DNA from: Gemmatimonadota bacterium
Lineage (GTDB): Bacteria > Latescibacterota > UBA2968
Length of the DNA stretch: 46,373 bases
Direction of reading: 5' to 3'
NCBI GenBank assembly: GCA_026706845.1
Contig: JAPOXY010000205.1
Coordinates: 1 to 46,373 of the forward strand
Below the pieces are notes generated by a model. It ran no database searches. It was not told where the DNA came from and worked only from the letters and a program-made list of their open reading frames with translations. Position 1 is the stretch's first letter. Every line of letters starts with the position of its first letter. Shown piece by piece: positions 34,436-42,316 of the stretch. The position numbers were made by a program, and so were the translations under genes.

Positions 34436-34619
34436 CGGATAGGTGGGAACTCGACACGGATGGGGGGGAGTTAAGCGCGGATGGGAGGGAGACGGATACA
34501 GGGGAGCTCGGCACGGATATAGAGGAGCTCGGCAACGGATACAGGGGAGTTCGGCTCGGATACAGGTAAGCTTCACTCGGATACAGGTATGCTTAGCCCG
34601 GATACCGGTATGCTCCTGG
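34436..34619 (+). repeat. Minisatellite: nine units of about 21 bp after hsdR
   Basis: Units begin with CGGAT at 34436, 34457, 34478, 34493, 34514, 34536, 34557, 34578 and 34599. Seven are exactly 21 bp, one is 15 and one 22. The common core is CGGATACAGG-(G/T)-(G/A)-AG-(C/T)-TC. The units drift gradually from left to right, as expected from slippage and unequal exchange. The step equals two helix turns and seven codons, so frames stay open on both strands without being genes. It lies between the hsdR stop and its terminator. Function unknown. Confidence 0.9.
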
Positions 34620-34633
34620 TTGCTTAACAAAAC

Positions 34634-34666
34634 AGCCCGTCCTGAAAATGGATGGGCTATTTTTTG
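34634..34666 (+). terminator. Intrinsic terminator after hsdR and the minisatellite
   Basis: AGCCCGTCC and GGATGGGCT form a 9-bp stem (one G-T pair) around a 7-nt loop, followed by ATTTTTTG. Its 3' side overlaps the stop codon of the converging MazG-like gene. Confidence 0.88.
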
Positions 34667-35055
34667 TCAAATCCACCTTCACGCGCTTGGCGGGTCATTT
34701 CCCGGATGAGTTTGGGGGCGGGGTCTTCCCATCCTTCGGGTTTGAGTATTTTGCCGTCTTCTCGGCGAATGACTTTCCCGTTTACGACTTTTTGCATGTT
34801 TGCATTGTGGACGATGTCGAAGAGTGGGTCGAGGTTGATGCCGTTTCGTACGGCAAAATCGCAGATGTAGTAAATTGCATCGACGAGCGCGTCAGCCTGT
34901 TCTGTGACGGTTTGCGCGTCCATTAATTCGTCCATTTCATCGTTGACCATTTGTCTTATGAATGCGATGCCTTCTGTTGTCATGTTTTGCGGATGCGCTG
35001 GCAGGGCGTCGTTACAGGCCATTGTAAATTCGCGCACTTGAGCAGTGTATCCCAT
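34657..35055 (-). CDS. MazG/HisE-type nucleotide pyrophosphohydrolase-like protein
   Basis: The 132-aa all-alpha protein carries the E-x-x-E...E-x-x-D pattern of the MazG/PRA-PH superfamily: VNDEMDELMDA, then EQADALVDAIYYICDFA. It continues with DPLFDIVHNANMQKVVNGK, REDGKILKPEGW and DPAP, which are frequent in HAD-linked PRA-PH-like proteins. Such enzymes hydrolyse NTPs or phosphoribosyl-ATP to the monophosphate and PPi. The natural substrate is unknown. The start at 35055 follows AGGAGTACGC; in-frame codons up to 35109 lack a site. It faces hsdR and marks the right border of the island. Confidence 0.8.
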   Translation of the reverse strand: MGYTAQVREFTMACNDALPAHPQNMTTEGIAFIRQMVNDEMDELMDAQTVTEQADALVDAIYYICDFAVRNGINLDPLFDIVHNANMQKVVNGKVIRREDGKILKPEGWEDPAPKLIREMTRQAREGGFDKK

Positions 35056-35463
35056 GCGTACTCCTGGTGAATGGTAAGGGGAGAGATATAAGAGAGCTTG
35101 CCCCTGCATGTTTTAAGCAAGGGTGAGATGTAAGGAGGGAGAAGTGTGTGTTAGAAATTACTAAAATACATGTTCAAAAACAAATGTAATGATTCCACAG
35201 CAATCAATGTAAAGCGCGAATAGACAGAGCGGTGTACAACTGGCCGTCTTTCAGGCAAGTTCATAGACAAATGGCAATACATACTGATACTGACTTACAT
35301 CATGTCAGCACATGCTTTGGGAGGATGGGTGGGGTTCGTCTATTCGTTGATTCGTCTATTCGTCTATGTATTTTTGGTCTTTGACTTTTGGGCGTTGCGT
35401 CTATATTTTTTTGCGCGATATTTTGTTGATCGGTGAACTATGACGTGAAAGGATTTACATTAC
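35056..35463. other. Gap between MazG-like gene and dapL
   Basis: About 400 bp without a gene. It holds copy 2 of the dispersed stem-loop (35227-35265) and a small hairpin CTGAC...GTCAG near 35299-35316. Direct repeats of TTCGTCTATTCGT are at about 35336-35370. A promoter-like TTGACT with TATTTT 17 bp on lies near 35391-35419 in front of dapL. No riboswitch fold was recognised. Confidence 0.5.
35227..35265 (+). repeat. Dispersed stem-loop repeat, copy 2
   Basis: This 39-bp stretch matches 18140-18178 at 35 positions. AACTGGCC pairs with GGCAAGTT, with one mismatch in the stem, and the flanks GTAC and TTCATA are the same. Both copies lie in plus-strand gene leaders (rng and dapL). Confidence 0.7.
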
Positions 35464-36690
35464 ATGGCGAGTATTAATGCAAATTACGACAAATTGGCTG
35501 CGGGATATTTGTTTCCCGAGATTGCGCGGCGGACGCAGACTTTTCTCGATGCGCATCCAGAGGTGTCCGTGATGCGGTTGGGTATTGGCAATACGACCGA
35601 GCCGCTGACGAGGAGCGTGATTGCCGGTTTGCACGATGCGGTGGATCAGATGGCGCATGTGGAGACGTATCGCGGCTATGCCGATGGCGGAGAGGGTGAG
35701 CCTGAGATGCGGGAGGCTCTGGCGAAGCGCTATGCAAAGTACGGGGTTGAACTCGATGCATCTGAGGTTTTTGTGAGCGATGGCGCCAAGTCGGATTCGG
35801 CGAATATCCAGTCGATTTTTGGTATGGATAATGTGATTGCTGTGCAGGATCCGGCGTATCCGGTATATGTCGATAGCAATGTGATTGCCGGGCGGACGGG
35901 TGAGGCGGTGAACGATCAGTACGAGGGACTGGTTTATATGCCGTGTACAGAAGAGAATGGTTTTATGCCCGAGGTGCCGGATGAAAAGGTGGATTTGATC
36001 TATATTTGCAGCCCGAATAATCCTACGGGTGCCGTGGCAACGCGAGCGCAGCTTCAGGCGTTTGTGGATTATGCGATAGAACACAGGGCGGTGATTATTT
36101 ACGATGCGGCTTATGCCGGGTATATTTCGGATGCGGATTTGCCGCGAACGATTTACGAGGTTGAAGGGGCAAAGTCCTGTGCGATTGAGATCAATAGTTT
36201 TTCCAAAGATACCGGGTTTACGGGTGTGCGCCTGGGGTGGACTATTGTGCCGATGGATCTGGTGGTAGAAGATGCAGAGGCGGGTAAGTTGAATACGCTG
36301 TGGGGCAGGCGTCAAAATACGTTTTTTAATGGTGCTTCTAATATTGTGCAATTGGGTGCTTTGTCGGTGTTTACAGAAGAAGGCGAGCGAGAGTGCCAGG
36401 AGATGATTGCGTATTATATGGAAAATGCGCGCATTATTCGGGCGGGGCTGAGGCGTATTGGGCTGACGGTTTTCGGCGGTGTACACGCGCCTTATTTGTG
36501 GCTCAAGACCCCGAATGGTATGTCGTCGTGGGACTTTTTTGACAAGTTGTTATCAGAAACCCATGTTGTGGGTACGCCGGGTTCGGGTTTTGGTCCTGCT
36601 GGCGAAGGTTATTTTCGTTTGAGTTCGTTTGGACATCGAGAAGATGTCGAGCGGGCAGTGGCGAGTATTCAGGCGAATTTGAAGATTTGA
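35464..36690 (+). CDS. dapL: LL-diaminopimelate aminotransferase
   Basis: This 408-aa fold-type I PLP enzyme converts tetrahydrodipicolinate directly to LL-diaminopimelate, the short route to lysine and peptidoglycan precursors. It starts with SINANYDKLAAGYLFPEIAR and has RLGIGNTTEPL, GYADGGEGEPEMREALA, VSDGAKSD, CSPNNPTGAV and SFSKDTGFTGVRLGWT with the PLP-binding Lys. This pattern separates DapL from other aminotransferases. AAAGGA lies upstream of the ATG. A sulfatase gene follows 9 bp later. Confidence 0.96.
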   Translation: MASINANYDKLAAGYLFPEIARRTQTFLDAHPEVSVMRLGIGNTTEPLTRSVIAGLHDAVDQMAHVETYRGYADGGEGEPEMREALAKRYAKYGVELDASEVFVSDGAKSDSANIQSIFGMDNVIAVQDPAYPVYVDSNVIAGRTGEAVNDQYEGLVYMPCTEENGFMPEVPDEKVDLIYICSPNNPTGAVATRAQLQAFVDYAIEHRAVIIYDAAYAGYISDADLPRTIYEVEGAKSCAIEINSFSKDTGFTGVRLGWTIVPMDLVVEDAEAGKLNTLWGRRQNTFFNGASNIVQLGALSVFTEEGERECQEMIAYYMENARIIRAGLRRIGLTVFGGVHAPYLWLKTPNGMSSWDFFDKLLSETHVVGTPGSGFGPAGEGYFRLSSFGHREDVERAVASIQANLKI

Positions 36691-36699
36691 GGTGAAGAG

Positions 36700-38145
36700 A
36701 TGACGCGGTCCAATCCAAACATCATTTTTATTTTGGCTGATGATATGGGCTATGGAGATATGACGTGCCAGAATCCAGAGTCTAAAATTCCAACGCCGAA
36801 TCTGGACAGGTTGGCGTCACAGGGGGTTCGTTTTACCGATGCCCACGCGCCGTCCAGTGTCTGTACGCCGTCGCGCTATGCGATTCTTACGGGGCGGTAT
36901 TCGTGGCGCACCCGGTTGCAAGGTGGTGTGTTGTGGCCCTGGGATCCGCCTTTGATTGATCCGGGGCGAAAGACGGTGGCGACATTGCTGCGAGATCAGG
37001 GATATCGCACGGCCTGTATTGGGAAGTGGCATCTGGGATGGAACTGGGAGACAAAGGATGGACGTGCGGCTTATGAAGGCGCGGAATACGGGGTGATGGG
37101 TAGGGATCAGCGGTATGAATTGGCCGGGAATATCGATTTTAGTAAGCCGGTTACTGGTGGTCCTGTAGAATGTGGATTTGATTATTATTTTGGCGATGAT
37201 GTACCCAATTTTCCGCCTTATACCTGGTTTGAAAACGATCAGTTAGTGGATGCGCCGGTTGAGGAGAAGCCCGAGGAGATGTTTGGATCGCCCGGGCCAA
37301 TGGCGCCGGGATGGTCGCTCGAGGCGGTGATGCCCGAGTTGACCCATCGCGCAGTTCAATATATTGAGGCGGCGGATGAGCAACCATTTTTTTTGTATTT
37401 TCCGCTGACTGCGCCGCATACGCCTATTGTTCCGATAGATGAGTTTAAGGGTATGAGCGAGGCGGGTGAGTACGGAGATTTTGTGTGTGAAGTGGATTGG
37501 ACTGTGGGCGAGGTGATGGCGGCTCTTGATCGAAGAGGGATTGCCGAGAATACGCTGATTATTTTTACCAGCGATAATGGCCCGGAAAGTTTTGCGTATA
37601 GACGGGTCCAGGAATACGGGCATTACAGTATGGATGGCTTGCGGGGGTTGAAACGCGATGTGTGGGAAGGTGGGCATCGAGTTCCGTTTGTTGCCAGGTG
37701 GCCCGGTCAGATTGAGGGGGACAGGGTTTGCGATGAGGTGATTTGTATGTCCGATTTTATGGCTACGGTGGCGGCGATAACTGGCGTGTCTTTGTCGGAG
37801 GATATGGGTGAAGATAGTTATAATATATTGCCCGCGCTTTTGGATGAGTCTTTTGATACGCCCATCCGGGAGGCGACTGTGCATCACAGCATTCGGGGAA
37901 AGTTCGCCATTCGGAAGGGCCGCTGGGTGTTGATTGATGCACCCAATGGGGATGATAGTAAAGAACCGGATTGGTTTGTGGAAGAACGCGGGTATGTGCC
38001 TCACGATCATCCGGGCGAACTCTTTGATCTCGAACGCGATCGGATTGAGCGATTTAACCGTTATGCAGAATATCCCGAGGTCGTTGAAGAACTCAAGACT
38101 TTGCTCGAAAAGTATAAGCGACAGGGCCGAAGTGTTTCGGGCTGA
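36700..38145 (+). CDS. Type I (formylglycine-dependent) arylsulfatase family protein
   Basis: The 481-aa protein has the metal-binding D14-D15 in FILADDMGYGDM, the full signature C55-T-P-S-R with the Cys to become formylglycine, LTGRY, KWHLGW, and FTSDNGPE for the second metal site. No signal peptide is seen, although such sulfatases are often exported. It is only distantly similar to the sulfatase at 10726-12210. It begins 9 bp after dapL and is followed 11 bp later by the NHL-repeat gene, so the three may share a transcript ending at the hairpin at 39124. The substrate is unknown. Confidence 0.94.
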   Translation: MTRSNPNIIFILADDMGYGDMTCQNPESKIPTPNLDRLASQGVRFTDAHAPSSVCTPSRYAILTGRYSWRTRLQGGVLWPWDPPLIDPGRKTVATLLRDQGYRTACIGKWHLGWNWETKDGRAAYEGAEYGVMGRDQRYELAGNIDFSKPVTGGPVECGFDYYFGDDVPNFPPYTWFENDQLVDAPVEEKPEEMFGSPGPMAPGWSLEAVMPELTHRAVQYIEAADEQPFFLYFPLTAPHTPIVPIDEFKGMSEAGEYGDFVCEVDWTVGEVMAALDRRGIAENTLIIFTSDNGPESFAYRRVQEYGHYSMDGLRGLKRDVWEGGHRVPFVARWPGQIEGDRVCDEVICMSDFMATVAAITGVSLSEDMGEDSYNILPALLDESFDTPIREATVHHSIRGKFAIRKGRWVLIDAPNGDDSKEPDWFVEERGYVPHDHPGELFDLERDRIERFNRYAEYPEVVEELKTLLEKYKRQGRSVSG

Positions 38146-38156
38146 GCGGTAGAGGG

Positions 38157-39098
38157 ATGAATTTTATGGGACGTATTTTTTGCATCCTGATTGTATTTGC
38201 TTGTATTGGCACGGCCAGGGCAGAGGTGCAGGTCGAGTTTCGCTTTGAGGCTGTTTTTGGCGAAGTCGGGGGTGGCGATGGGCAATTTCTCAATCCCGAG
38301 GGGTTGACTCTGGATACGTCGGGCAATGTGTTTGTGGTGGATACGGGAAATGATCGCGTCCAAAAATTGTCTTCAACGGGAACTTTTTTGCGGGCGGTAG
38401 GTGGACCGGGCTGGGAAGATGGGCAATTTAACAAACCGGGTGGTATTGCCGCGAGCAAGGGGCTGGAGATTTATGTGGCCGATGGCCGGAATCGCCGCAT
38501 TCAGGTGTTTAATCTCAATTTGCGTCTTTTGGCGGTGATTGGGGGTACGGATGCTGCTGGTTCTGTGGATCTGGGGACGCTCAGTGGTATTGCCGTGTCG
38601 GATGCAGATGAGATTTTGGTGAGCGATATCGATGCCGATCAACTGGTGCAGATCGATACGTATAGCCGCGTTGATCGCAGTTTTGGCGGTTTTGGGTATG
38701 GGGCTGGCAATTTGCGGCGTCCTTTGGGGATTGCAATAGAAGGGCGCAAGGCAGTTTATGTTTGCGATAGCGAGAATGATCGGATCGCGGTATTCGACAG
38801 GTTTGGCAATTTTCAAAAGACGATGGGCGAAGATGTTTTATTGCAGCCCTCTGCGCTGTGTATGGGGCCAGAGCGGACGCTGATTGTAGCGGATACGGGC
38901 CACCATCGCGTTGTGGTGTTTGACCTCGATTCTGGCAGTGTTGCAGAATTTTTGGGCGGTCCCGATCCGGGAAAGGGGGCGATGGCATTTCAGTTTCCCC
39001 GAGGTGTCGCACTTGGACGCGCTGGCAGGTTGTTCGTTCTGGATTCGGGCAATGGGCGCATTCAGAAGTTGCAATTACAGGTTTCAAGGGTGAAGTGA
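38157..39098 (+). CDS. Secreted NHL-repeat beta-propeller protein
   Basis: The 313-aa protein has a cleavable signal peptide (hydrophobic segment CILIVFACIG, cleavage after ARA). About six NHL repeats follow, each with the pattern G-x-F-x-x-P-x-G-(I/L/V)-A-(V/L)-x-x-x-G-x-(I/V)-(Y/F)-V-x-D-x-x-N-x-R-(I/V)-Q, for example NPEGLTLDTSGNVFVVDTGN and VALGRAGRLFVLDSGNGRIQ. NHL propellers bind proteins, glycans or RNA; no catalytic site is evident. It lies next to outer-membrane genes, so a periplasmic or surface role is likely. A terminator follows within 30 bp. Confidence 0.88.
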   Translation: MNFMGRIFCILIVFACIGTARAEVQVEFRFEAVFGEVGGGDGQFLNPEGLTLDTSGNVFVVDTGNDRVQKLSSTGTFLRAVGGPGWEDGQFNKPGGIAASKGLEIYVADGRNRRIQVFNLNLRLLAVIGGTDAAGSVDLGTLSGIAVSDADEILVSDIDADQLVQIDTYSRVDRSFGGFGYGAGNLRRPLGIAIEGRKAVYVCDSENDRIAVFDRFGNFQKTMGEDVLLQPSALCMGPERTLIVADTGHHRVVVFDLDSGSVAEFLGGPDPGKGAMAFQFPRGVALGRAGRLFVLDSGNGRIQKLQLQVSRVK

Positions 39099-39123
39099 GG
39101 AAGTGTGAAATGGGAAAAGGCCG

Positions 39124-39159
39124 GGATATTCCGCGGGGGCGGGATGTCCTGTTTTTTTT
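39124..39159 (+). terminator. Intrinsic terminator after the NHL gene
   Basis: GGATATTCCGC and GCGGGATGTCC form an 11-bp stem with two G-T pairs and a 4-nt GGGG loop, followed by TG and a run of eight T. Confidence 0.88.
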
Positions 39160-39177
39160 ACATACGAGACATGAGAG

Positions 39178-42100
39178 ATGAGTTTTAACACCCTTCGTAT
39201 TGCTCGGGGCATTGTATTTTTTTTAATCTGTGTCGTGAAGGCGTACGCACAGCTGCCCGTGCCAGAGCAGTTTACGTTGTTCGATGGGGAACGGGTGTTT
39301 CAAGCAGATGGAAGCCGCGGGCCTTTTTCGATTTCCGATCGCGCTATTGAGGCGAAGAGTGAACGGGTTTGGGTAGATGGGGTGTTGCTCGTTCGGGATC
39401 GGGATTATGTGGTGGATGCAGATCGCGCGTTGCTGACGCTTTTGCGAAATGTTGCGCGGGGTGTGGAGATTGTGGTGCGTTTTAGGCAGCGTCCTCTGGT
39501 AACTGCACCTGTGGTTCAGCGTCGCCAGTTTCAACCGGGGAAAGGCAGTGGGGATCAACCGATTGTGCGCGTGTTTTCTCCGCCTGTTGTGCGAGATAGG
39601 AATGAGGAGGAGAAGTTGACGATTGGTGGTCATAAGAGTATTTCTGTGACCGCAGGATCACAACACGCGGTTCATCAGGCTTTGCAGTTGCGTATTTCGG
39701 GCGAGGTCGCCGAGGGGGTCAATTTATTGGCTGTGCTGTCCGATCGCAATTTGCCAGTAGGGGAGCAGGGAGGATCAAAGCGGTTGCAGGAATTAGATCG
39801 CGTGTTTTTTCAGGTTGACTCCGACCAGGTATCGGCCACGCTCGGCGATCTCGATGTGGCGTTTGACGAGACTGTGTTTGGGCGCTATCGGAGGCAGTTG
39901 CAGGGTGCGCGCGTGTTGGCCTATCGAGAGAAGGGACAAGTTGCGGCTTTTGGGGCGGTGTCGCGGGGACGTTGGGAAACGCGGCGGTTGGTGACGATTG
40001 AAGGGTTTCAGGGACCTTATTCGTTGTCGGGTGGTGGGTTGAGGGGGCAAATTGTGCCGGAGTCTGAGCGCGTGTATCTCAATGGGCGATTGCTCACCCG
40101 CGGGGATGGGGCAGATTATACGATTGATTACGAGCGCGGGCATGTGGCGTTTATGCCTGAGATACCAATTGGGGTCGAGAGCCGCGTTACAGTGGAGTAT
40201 CAGGTGATTGATGCCGGTATGAGAAGCCGGCTGATGGGTATGGAGTCCCGCATGTCGCTCGCTGAGGGGATGTCTGTGGGGACGACGCTGATTCGAGAGT
40301 CTGATCGTTCCGCATTATCGCCCGGACCTACTGCGGTGCAGCGGCAGTTGGGGGTGGTGTACGCGACGTACACGCCGTGGTCAAATGCGCGCGTTTCTGG
40401 GGAGGTTGCCCTGAGTGATCGGGATTCGGGAAGTGGGCGCGGGGTTCGCATGGACGGCGCGTGGACAGGGCGCGATTTTGAAGTCACGGGTCGGTTTCGC
40501 CAGGTTGGGGCCGATTTTGAAGCATTTGAGCGATTGGATAGGGGGCGGGCTGCCGGGCGATGGGGTTGGCAAGCCGATACTGCGCGAACTGCCCAACGCG
40601 AGGGCGAGGTGGCTGTGCGTTGGGATTTGGGCAAGGCACTTTCTATTACCGGGGAATACGGGCAGCATGTGGGTGTTGTGCGAACGGATCGGAAGAGTGT
40701 GGGGATCCGTTCACCTGTGGGGATGTATCGCTATGAGTCGCTCGGGCGCGATAGCGGCGGGATGCGCCGGCACGAGGGACAGGTTGAAGTGTCGATGGGG
40801 GAGGTTGTGCCAGGGTTCCGTTTTTCGCTGGAAAATGGGGTGGGCGATGGGGTGGGTAGCAGTTCGCTTTTTTATGCGGCGCGTCCACGCGTTTTGCCCG
40901 AGGGCATTGACAAACAGGAGTTGGTGTGGCACCTGGGCATTGGCGAAGGGCGAAATTGGTCGTGGGTATCGGAGTTGAAATACCGGAAGTTCAGGCAGCG
41001 AGAAACGGTGTGGCAGGATAGTTTGCGCGGTTGGTTGCATACCCACAGGGCACAGGTGACAAATTGGAGGGGCTGGATTTTTTCGGGTTCTTATACGCAC
41101 GGAGAAATTCAGATCGGGCGCGAACGTCAGCAGACGACGACGCATCTGGGGCGCGTGCGGTTGGGGCATAATCGTCCCGGCTCGTCACATCAGATAACGT
41201 ATCGTGTTTCGAGTACGCGGGTCAGTCAGCCCATTTTTGTCGAGGTGGCGCCCGGGTTGGGAGAATATATTTGGGAGGATGCCAATGGCGATGGTTTGCG
41301 AGATGTGGAAGAGTTTGTGCCCGATGTCGATGGCGATTATGTGCGGGTTTATGATTACGGGCAGTTTGCCCCTGCACGCGATGGCGCGCTGGGCATGCGT
41401 CTGGAGATTGATTTTCGGCGTTTGATTGGAGATGAGCACTTTTTGTCCGTTGTTGCGCTGGATGCGTCGTTGCGCGCAGAGCGACAGATTGCGATTGGGA
41501 CAAGGCACGCGGCTCCCTGGGATCTGTTTGGTTTTGATGCGGATGCCGGGATTTTGGGTGCTCGCAGAGATGGATTGGTGCGTCTTTATTTGTTTCGGTA
41601 TCACAAACGGGGATCGCTGCGTTTGACTGCGCGCGTGCGCGGTCAGGTCAATCGGGCGTTTTACGGAGGTGCTGCCGAATCTTTTGTGCAGGGTGGGGCG
41701 TTGGGAAAATTGAGGCCTGGCAATCGCCTTGAACTGGAGACGGAATTTGATTTGGGGCACAGAGCGCGCGAGGGTGCCGGTGCTTTTGCCTATCGCATTG
41801 ATGGTGCGAGTGGTGCGCTGCGCTGTGCGTTCAGGTCTGCGCGTAAATGGTATTTGCGTTTGGGTGTTTTGGGTGGGCGAGATTGGGAAGGTATCAGGGT
41901 GTTGCGCGCGTGGCATGTCGGCGTTCAGCCAGAGGTGATTTACGCTTTGCCCGGTCGCGGGCGATTGCGCGGGCGGTTGGATTGGACGCGGGTTTGGGCG
42001 ACGGATGTAGTGCCCTTATTTTTGGGGTTGGCAAGGGGCAATCGCCAGGGACAGAACTGGGCGTGGCGGTTGGGGATGGATTACCGTTTTGGCAAATATG

Positions 42101-42189
42101 TATCGGCGCGGGTGATGTACGATGGGCGCATAAGACCTGCTCGTCAGACGATACATCTCGGGCGCATGGAGATGCGGGCGGTGTTTTGA
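39178..42189 (+). CDS. Large outer-membrane beta-barrel protein with two similar beta-domains
   Basis: This 1003-aa protein has a signal peptide ending AYA before QLPVPEQ. Two similar domains follow, one at about 37-105 (GPFSIS, then SERVWVDGVLLVRDRDYVVD) and one at about 278-345 (GPYSLSGGGL, then SERVYLNGRLL, DYTIDYERGHVAF). Both show the L-x-(D/N)-G-x-x-L-x-R-x-x-D-Y pattern. Residues beyond about 360 alternate polar and hydrophobic positions with many aromatic residues and end in MEMRAVF; a C-terminal Phe is typical of proteins inserted by the BAM machine. Near residue 700 DANGDGLRDVEEF plus PDVDGDYV looks like a calcium-binding D-x-N-x-D-G loop. The family is not named with confidence. 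The BamA-like gene follows 109 bp later. Confidence 0.75.
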   Translation: MSFNTLRIARGIVFFLICVVKAYAQLPVPEQFTLFDGERVFQADGSRGPFSISDRAIEAKSERVWVDGVLLVRDRDYVVDADRALLTLLRNVARGVEIVVRFRQRPLVTAPVVQRRQFQPGKGSGDQPIVRVFSPPVVRDRNEEEKLTIGGHKSISVTAGSQHAVHQALQLRISGEVAEGVNLLAVLSDRNLPVGEQGGSKRLQELDRVFFQVDSDQVSATLGDLDVAFDETVFGRYRRQLQGARVLAYREKGQVAAFGAVSRGRWETRRLVTIEGFQGPYSLSGGGLRGQIVPESERVYLNGRLLTRGDGADYTIDYERGHVAFMPEIPIGVESRVTVEYQVIDAGMRSRLMGMESRMSLAEGMSVGTTLIRESDRSALSPGPTAVQRQLGVVYATYTPWSNARVSGEVALSDRDSGSGRGVRMDGAWTGRDFEVTGRFRQVGADFEAFERLDRGRAAGRWGWQADTARTAQREGEVAVRWDLGKALSITGEYGQHVGVVRTDRKSVGIRSPVGMYRYESLGRDSGGMRRHEGQVEVSMGEVVPGFRFSLENGVGDGVGSSSLFYAARPRVLPEGIDKQELVWHLGIGEGRNWSWVSELKYRKFRQRETVWQDSLRGWLHTHRAQVTNWRGWIFSGSYTHGEIQIGRERQQTTTHLGRVRLGHNRPGSSHQITYRVSSTRVSQPIFVEVAPGLGEYIWEDANGDGLRDVEEFVPDVDGDYVRVYDYGQFAPARDGALGMRLEIDFRRLIGDEHFLSVVALDASLRAERQIAIGTRHAAPWDLFGFDADAGILGARRDGLVRLYLFRYHKRGSLRLTARVRGQVNRAFYGGAAESFVQGGALGKLRPGNRLELETEFDLGHRAREGAGAFAYRIDGASGALRCAFRSARKWYLRLGVLGGRDWEGIRVLRAWHVGVQPEVIYALPGRGRLRGRLDWTRVWATDVVPLFLGLARGNRQGQNWAWRLGMDYRFGKYVSARVMYDGRIRPARQTIHLGRMEMRAVF

Positions 42190-42225
42190 TCCGCAGAAGA
42201 AAACGCGAGTAATTTGAGCGTTTTT

Positions 42226-42316
42226 CGCAGATGGACGCAGATGAAAAATCAAGTGTAGGGGCGGTGCCCCTGTGCCCGCCCGTCGCGCAAAGGTGCAGAT
42301 GAATACGGATAAATAC
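42226..42316 (+). repeat. Dispersed-repeat-like block overlapping the Omp85 start
   Basis: The block contains CGCAGATGGACGCAGATGAA and the GC-rich inverted sequence GGGGCGG...CCGCCC at 42257-42280. A third related unit, TGCAGATGAATACGGATAAA, is at 42294-42313. Such GCAGATGAA and GGGGCGGTGCCCC units are familiar as intergenic repeats in some environmental bacterial genomes. The third unit supplies the start codon of the next gene. Confidence 0.55.

Noticed and set aside
34430-34709. Open frames on both strands through the 21-bp minisatellite
   Set aside because: The 21-bp step keeps all frames free of stops. The products are low-complexity repeats, and one runs through the terminator.
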